64,000 nucleotides of DNA from Bryobacteraceae bacterium. Its GTDB lineage: Bacteria; Acidobacteriota; Terriglobia; Bryobacterales; Bryobacteraceae. Where the stretch lies: NCBI GenBank assembly GCA_026002855.1, contig BPGD01000001.1, positions 868,001-932,000 of the forward strand, read 5' to 3'. Shown here piece after piece: positions 59,972-64,000 of the stretch. The notes under the pieces were generated by a model, which was not told the origin of the DNA, made no database searches, and saw only the letters and a list, made by a program, of their open reading frames with translations. Each line of letters begins with the position of its first letter. Positions within the stretch are counted from its first letter, which is position 1. The position numbers and the translations under genes were made by a program.

Positions 59972-60952
59972 ATGACCGTCGAGCTGAACAACAAGCACGA
60001 GATCCTGTTCCACCGTTATCGTCACAACCCGATCCTGCGGGCCGAGGACTGGCCCTATCCGGTCAACAGCGTCTTCAACGCGGGCGCCACGCTGCTGCCC
60101 GACGGCACGACGCTGCTGTTGTGCCGCGTCGAGGACCGCAGCGGCATCTCCCACCTGTGCGCCGCCCGCTCGCGCGACGGCATCACCGGCTGGGAGATCG
60201 ACCCGGAGCCGACGATGCGGCCCGACCCGGCGAATCACCCCGAAGAGATCTGGGGCATTGAAGACCCGCGGATCACCTTCGTGCCCGAGCTCAACAAGTA
60301 CGCCATCGCCTACACGTCGTATTCCAGGGGCGGCCCGGGCGTCTCGCTGGCGCTCACCGAGGATTTCCGCCACTTCGAGCGCTTCGGCGTCATCATGCCG
60401 CCCGAGGACAAGGACGCGGCGTTGCTGCCGCGGCGCATCGGCGGCCACTGGGCGCTGATCCACCGCCCGGTGACCACCTGGCGAGGCGCCCACATGTGGA
60501 TCTCCTACTCGCCCGACCTGCGCCACTGGGGCAGCCACAAGCTGATCCTGCGCGCCCGCGAAGGCGCCTGGTGGGACGCCAACAAGATCGGGCTTTCGCC
60601 GCCGCCGATTGAGACCGAGCGCGGCTGGCTCGTCATCTACCACGGCGTGCGGCAGACGGCCAGCGGAGCGCTCTACCGGCTCGGCCTGGCGCTGTTCGAC
60701 CTCAACACGCCCGAGCGGTGCCTGCTGCGCAGCGACAGCTGGATCTTTGGCCCCGAAGAACCATACGAGCGGCAGGGCGACGTGGCCAACGTCGTCTTCC
60801 CGTGCGGCTACACGATGCGGCCCGACGGCGACACGCTGTACATCTATTACGGCGGCGCCGACACCTGCGTGTGCCTGGCAACGGCGAGCGTCCGGGCGAT
60901 GCTCGAGTGGCTGGACCGCCACGGCCGCCCGGACACCGGCGGCTACGCGTAA
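59972..60952 (+). CDS. GH130 family glycoside phosphorylase/hydrolase
   Basis: 326 residues of the five-bladed GH130 fold. It opens RHNPILRAEDWPYPVNSVFNAGATLLPDGTTLLLCRVEDRSGISHLCAARSRDG; GIEDPRITFV carries the proposed catalytic Asp and DVANVVFPCGYTM is near the end. Family members phosphorolyse beta-mannosides, for example beta-1,4-mannooligosaccharides; a few are hydrolases. The ATG lies 17 bases after the glycosyltransferase stop, so both share the promoter at 57404. Donor linkage cannot be read from the sequence. Confidence 0.9.
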   Translation: MTVELNNKHEILFHRYRHNPILRAEDWPYPVNSVFNAGATLLPDGTTLLLCRVEDRSGISHLCAARSRDGITGWEIDPEPTMRPDPANHPEEIWGIEDPRITFVPELNKYAIAYTSYSRGGPGVSLALTEDFRHFERFGVIMPPEDKDAALLPRRIGGHWALIHRPVTTWRGAHMWISYSPDLRHWGSHKLILRAREGAWWDANKIGLSPPPIETERGWLVIYHGVRQTASGALYRLGLALFDLNTPERCLLRSDSWIFGPEEPYERQGDVANVVFPCGYTMRPDGDTLYIYYGGADTCVCLATASVRAMLEWLDRHGRPDTGGYA

Positions 60953-61065
60953 GTGGGGAAGTGTGATACTGGTGAGAGGGGGCTCAGCACTGGTGGTGCC
61001 GCCGGGCCGAGCCTCACAGGCCTCGAAATAGCAGACGATTTCGTCAGGCGCGCCTCGGGAAGCTT

Positions 61066-61527
61066 ATGTCCGAGCAACTCTCTCTCGGCGGACCTTATCT
61101 TGCCTATGCCGTCATCTGTGAGCGAGTTCTGACTGAGACGGATGGTACGATCAGCCTGATCCGGATCATTGATCGGTTTACGATCCGGGGACCGTCGCCC
61201 TCGCTGGCGCCCACGGTCGTCTCTTTCTGGCTGGCGATTCTGTTCCGCCGCGGGTTCCCCCGGGGCGTCATGAAGCTGACCTTACAGCCGACGACTCCCT
61301 CGGGGAAGACTGTGGCAGCCATGGAGATCGCCCTTCATTTCGAAGGAGATGAGGAACACGGCTGTCAGGCTGCACTTCCAGTGCAATTTCTAGTCGAAGA
61401 GGACGGACTTTACTGGTTTGATGTCAGGCTTGAGGGCCAACTGATAACCCGGATCCCACTCCGGATTGTCTACCTGCCCACGGTGACCATGCCGGGACCG
61501 GGACCCGAGTCACCGATGAACCGCTAA
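61066..61527 (+). CDS. DUF6941-like hypothetical protein
   Basis: 153 residues: GGPYLAYAVICERVLTETDGTISLIRIIDRFTIRG, then VVSFWLAILFRRG and LEEDGLYWFDVRLEGQLITRIPLRI, a mostly beta protein of the DUF6941 type. Function unknown. There is no signal peptide. The 3' 104 bases overlap, in antisense, the small gene at 61424-61783. Codon choice is less GC-biased than neighbours, which may mean a recently acquired segment; this is an impression, not a calculation. Confidence 0.72.
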   Translation: MSEQLSLGGPYLAYAVICERVLTETDGTISLIRIIDRFTIRGPSPSLAPTVVSFWLAILFRRGFPRGVMKLTLQPTTPSGKTVAAMEIALHFEGDEEHGCQAALPVQFLVEEDGLYWFDVRLEGQLITRIPLRIVYLPTVTMPGPGPESPMNR

Positions 61528-61783
61528 CGACGCCAGTGTCCTCGAAGGTCGTCAGCATGCAGTGCCTCAGCAGTTCCTCTCTCAGCTCGTCTTCGGTCAG
61601 ATGGCCAGCCTCGAACTCCGAGAGGGCGAGGTCGATCGAGCCGGCGAGTTCCGCCTCCCGCTGGCTGCCCCACGCCCCAATGCCCCAGCTCAGGACAGAA
61701 ACGCTTCTTCTCAAGTCCCCAGCAGACAGCTTCCCCTGCAGGTACCAAGCCACGTCTTGAACCAGCTGTTGAAACACGCCCAT
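61424..61783 (-). CDS. small hypothetical protein
   Basis: About 119 residues: VFQQLVQDVAWYLQGKLSAGDLRRSVSVLSWGIGAWGSQREAELAGSIDLALSEFEAGHLTEDELREELL. The helical N-terminal ~80 residues look genuine; the tail after TGVVSG is low-complexity and lies opposite the DUF6941 gene. GGGGA five bases before ATG 61783 decides the start over ATG 61795. Its start codon shares CATG with the divergent gene at 61782. Unrecognised. Confidence 0.6.
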   Translation of the reverse strand: MGVFQQLVQDVAWYLQGKLSAGDLRRSVSVLSWGIGAWGSQREAELAGSIDLALSEFEAGHLTEDELREELLRHCMLTTFEDTGVVSGSSVTRVPVPAWSPWAGRQSGVGSGLSVGPQA

Positions 61784-62075
61784 GTCTATCCCCATTGTAC
61801 GGCTGCCGGCAAGGGATCTACGGCGAATGTTCAATGAATGGTTCGCCAGCAGGCCAGCCGGACTACGGGAGGTGATCCTGAAGGAGCGCCACCCTTCTCT
61901 GCCGCGTGCGAATGAGCCTTTCTGCACGCGAAGCCAGATGGTTTCCTACATGGTAGGGGGAACGGAAATCGCGAGAGCGCACCGCTATATCCGACCTGAT
62001 GGTTCGGTCGGAGCGAGCGGACAGCCGGATCCAAAGCTTTTCTTCGACGGAGCCACACTGTACCTGCCCGGGTAA
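61782..62075 (+). CDS. small conserved hypothetical protein
   Basis: 97 residues ending GTEIARAHRYIRPDGSVGASGQPDPKLFFDGATLYLPG. The RYIRPDGS-GASG-PDPK block is one I recall from small hypothetical proteins in several phyla, function unknown. The ATG has no ribosome-binding site and overlaps the opposite gene's start codon. It converges on the Nramp-like gene. Confidence 0.6.
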   Translation: MSIPIVRLPARDLRRMFNEWFASRPAGLREVILKERHPSLPRANEPFCTRSQMVSYMVGGTEIARAHRYIRPDGSVGASGQPDPKLFFDGATLYLPG

Positions 62076-62111
62076 GGCCTGACAAAGCGTTGGCCGGGCG
62101 CGGGGCCCAGC

Positions 62112-63356
62112 TCACGCGCTCATCAGGTCGCGCAGGCTGAGAATGACCAGCGCCACGGTGAGGCCGATCAGGATCACCACGCTTGTCCAGCCGACGAAGT
62201 TGTAGAAGCGCGTGTTCTTCCACTTCTTCATCAGCCGGTCCTTGTTGACCAGCAGGATCATGTAGATCAGCACCAGCGGCAGCAGCGCGCCGTTGATCAC
62301 CTGGCTGAGCAGGATCATCTTCACCAGCGGAAAGCCGGGGATCAGGATGACGCCTCCGCCAACCACGATGAGCAGCGTGAACAGCCAGTAGAAGACGGGC
62401 GCCTCGCGGAAGCCCTTGTTGACGCCCGACTCAAACCCGAGCCCCTCGCACACCGAATACGCCGTGGACAGCGGCAGGATGCAGGCGGCGAATAACGAGG
62501 CATTGAACAGCCCGATGGCGAACAGCAGGAACGCATACTGGCCAAAGGGCTTCAGGCCGAGCGCGGCGTCGGTGGCGTCCTGGATGTCGCGCGGAGCCAC
62601 GTCGTGAATGGCGCCGGCGCAGGCGACGATGATGAAGAACGCGATCACCGTCATCGCCACGCAGCCGACAATCACTTCCAGCCGGCTCTCCTTGTATTCG
62701 CGTGCGGTGATGCCCTTCTCGACCACGGCCGCCTGGAGATAGAACTGCATCCACGGCGCCACCGACGTGCCAACCATTCCGACGAGCATCGTCAGGTAGC
62801 CCGGCTCGAGCATCAGCACAGGACGCACGCTGTAAATGGCTGCCTGCGTCCAGTCCGGCTTCACCAGGAAGCCGGAGATCACATAACAGATGTAGACGGA
62901 GGAAGCGGCCAGAAAGACCTTCTCCACCCGTTCATACGTCCCCTTGACGACCAGCAGCCACACGCCGACGGCCGCCGCCGGCACGGTGATGTAGCGCGTG
63001 ATGCCGAACAGTTCGAGCGAACTGGCCACGCCGGCAAAGTTGGCCATCACGTTGGTCAGGTTGGTAAGCACGAGCAGCAGCATCACGACGAACGTGGTGC
63101 GCAGCCCGAACTCCTCGCGAATCAGGTCCGAGAGCCCCTTGCCGGTCACCGCGCCCATGCGTGCGCACATCTCCTGCGTGACCACCAGCAGCAGCGTGAT
63201 CGGCGCCAGCGTCCACAGCGGCAGGTAGCCGTATTTGGCGCCGGCCTGTGAATAGGTGAAGATGCCGCCGGCGTCATTGTCCACCATGGCGGTGATGAAG
63301 CCGGGGCCGATGACGGCGAAGAACACGGCGATGTGCCGCCGCAGGCGCTTCAGCAT
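62112..63356 (-). CDS. Nramp-like divalent metal transporter
   Basis: 414 residues with about eleven helices. TM1 reads PGFITAMVDNDAGGIFTYS, where canonical Nramps have DPGN. TM6 reads GMVGTSVAPWMQFYLQA, lacking the metal-selecting Met-Pro-His. The rest (TGKGLSDLIREEFG; QDATDAALGLKPFGQYAFLLFAIGLFNASLFAACILPLSTAYSVCEGLG) fits the superfamily. The changed site argues against a plain Mn/Fe importer; Nramp-related Mg2+ transporters with altered sites are known. The ATG directly abuts the stop of the MgtE-N/CBS gene, so the two are surely co-expressed. Confidence 0.88.
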   Translation of the reverse strand: MLKRLRRHIAVFFAVIGPGFITAMVDNDAGGIFTYSQAGAKYGYLPLWTLAPITLLLVVTQEMCARMGAVTGKGLSDLIREEFGLRTTFVVMLLLVLTNLTNVMANFAGVASSLELFGITRYITVPAAAVGVWLLVVKGTYERVEKVFLAASSVYICYVISGFLVKPDWTQAAIYSVRPVLMLEPGYLTMLVGMVGTSVAPWMQFYLQAAVVEKGITAREYKESRLEVIVGCVAMTVIAFFIIVACAGAIHDVAPRDIQDATDAALGLKPFGQYAFLLFAIGLFNASLFAACILPLSTAYSVCEGLGFESGVNKGFREAPVFYWLFTLLIVVGGGVILIPGFPLVKMILLSQVINGALLPLVLIYMILLVNKDRLMKKWKNTRFYNFVGWTSVVILIGLTVALVILSLRDLMSA

Positions 63357-64000
63357 TTACCGGCCCCTCAGCACGGAAATGATGTCATCGGCGGTGATCA
63401 CGCCGGCCAGCCGCTCCTCCTCGTCGACGACGGGCAGCGTGAGCAGGTTGTATTTGTCGAACAGTTCGAGCACGCGGGAAGCCGGGGCGCCGGTGTTCGT
63501 CCGGATCACCTCATCATCCTCGCGAACCAGCTCGGTGACCTTCGCCGAAGGCTTTGCCAGGAACAGACGCCCGACGGGCAGAGCGGCGCGGAGGCGGTCG
63601 TCGGAATCGATGATGAACACCGTATTGATCGAATCCACCAGGTCCTGGCGCTGGCGAAGCGCTTCGACGGCGTCGGCGACGGTGGCGTCCTCGTGCACGG
63701 CGATGAATTCGGTGTTCATCAGGCCTCCCGCGGTGTTCTCGTCATATTCGAGCAGCTCTTCGACTTCCGCCTTCGGCGCGCTCTCCATCTCTTCGAGGAT
63801 CTCTTCGCTGGTCTCCTCTTCCAGTTCGCCCAGCACATCGGCGGCCTCGTCCGGCGCCATCTCTTCCAGAATGTCGGCAGCCTTGCCCGCATCGAGCGAC
63901 TCGATGATCTGGGCCTGTGTCTCCGGATCCATCTCCGAGAGCGCCTCGGCGGCCACCTCGGTGTCGATGGCTTCGATGATGGCTTCGCGGTCCTCGGGGC
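63357..64000 (-). CDS. MgtE N-domain/CBS protein without channel, 5' end outside window
   Basis: The frame is open to the right edge, so the start is missing; a GTG at 63956 is internal. Visible are MgtE-N superhelix repeats (MDPETQAQIIESLDAGKAADILEEMAPDEAADVLGELEEET, EVEELLEYDENTAGGLMNTEFIAV) and a CBS pair (ATVADAVEALRQRQDLVDSINTVFIID; LFDKYNLLTLPVVDEEERLAGVITADDIISVLRGR). It stops there, with no MgtE transmembrane channel. In MgtE these domains sense intracellular Mg2+ and gate the pore. Here the next gene, with no gap, encodes an Nramp-like transporter. Confidence 0.87.
   Translation of the reverse strand, partial: PEDREAIIEAIDTEVAAEALSEMDPETQAQIIESLDAGKAADILEEMAPDEAADVLGELEEETSEEILEEMESAPKAEVEELLEYDENTAGGLMNTEFIAVHEDATVADAVEALRQRQDLVDSINTVFIIDSDDRLRAALPVGRLFLAKPSAKVTELVREDDEVIRTNTGAPASRVLELFDKYNLLTLPVVDEEERLAGVITADDIISVLRGR

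Overview
The window is one 64 kb stretch of a GC-rich, gene-dense bacterial chromosome with no tRNA, rRNA, CRISPR array, insertion sequence or phage gene that I can see. Gene content (S46 and S9 secreted peptidases, a Tat-type sulfatase, a glycosylasparaginase-like enzyme, DUF4252 next to an ECF sigma factor, paired secreted proteins of a type common in Acidobacteriota, a DTR-motif surface protein, TrpB2, GH2 and GH130 enzymes) suggests an Acidobacteriota member, most likely near Solibacter/Bryobacter. This rests on protein flavour only, not on a marker gene.

Layout. 1-2 kb: a secreted protein cut by the left edge, and a convergent O-methyltransferase. 2-5.8 kb: a SAM-I riboswitch and a Shine-Dalgarno-masking hairpin ahead of a three-gene MoxR AAA+ / small protein / metallopeptidase-VWA operon. 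5.8-14.4 kb: cation transporter, S46 peptidase, methyltransferase, S9 peptidase, site-2 protease, CocE hydrolase, prepilin peptidase. 14.4-20.2 kb: dihaem cytochrome, pyruvate kinase, uppP and ftsK with a strong terminator. 20.2-30 kb: a DJ-1/PfpI - ABC ATPase - ABC permease operon whose permease carries a degenerate amidohydrolase domain; then sulfatase, VOC protein, MFS exporter, radical SAM protein and TrpB2. 30-35.4 kb: a compact FkbH-carrier protein / glycosyltransferase / glycosyltransferase-thioesterase cassette. 35.5-38.3 kb: surface protein, ARPP-1 protein and a small orphan. 38.5-49.8 kb: fabI, sulfatase maturase, CorC-like protein, RodZ, GH2, an ECF sigma/anti-sigma/DUF4252 operon, a hydrolase, an Mrp ATPase and an outer-membrane protein. 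50-56 kb: divergent gltA and icd, then aroA, histidine kinase and secreted protein. 56-61 kb: glycosylasparaginase and a glycosyltransferase/GH130 pair behind an attenuator-like leader. 61-62 kb: three small, tightly packed genes. 62-64 kb: an Nramp-like transporter beside a channel-less MgtE-N/CBS gene cut by the right edge.

The best leads are the carrier-protein/glycosyltransferase/thioesterase cassette (30071-35436), the SAM riboswitch on a MoxR/VWA operon, the permease fused to a metal-ligand-less amidohydrolase, the split MgtE sensor paired with an Nramp-like transporter, an apparent N-terminal frameshift in icd, and a recurrent TAnnnT box 6-9 bases before ATG that suggests leaderless transcripts.
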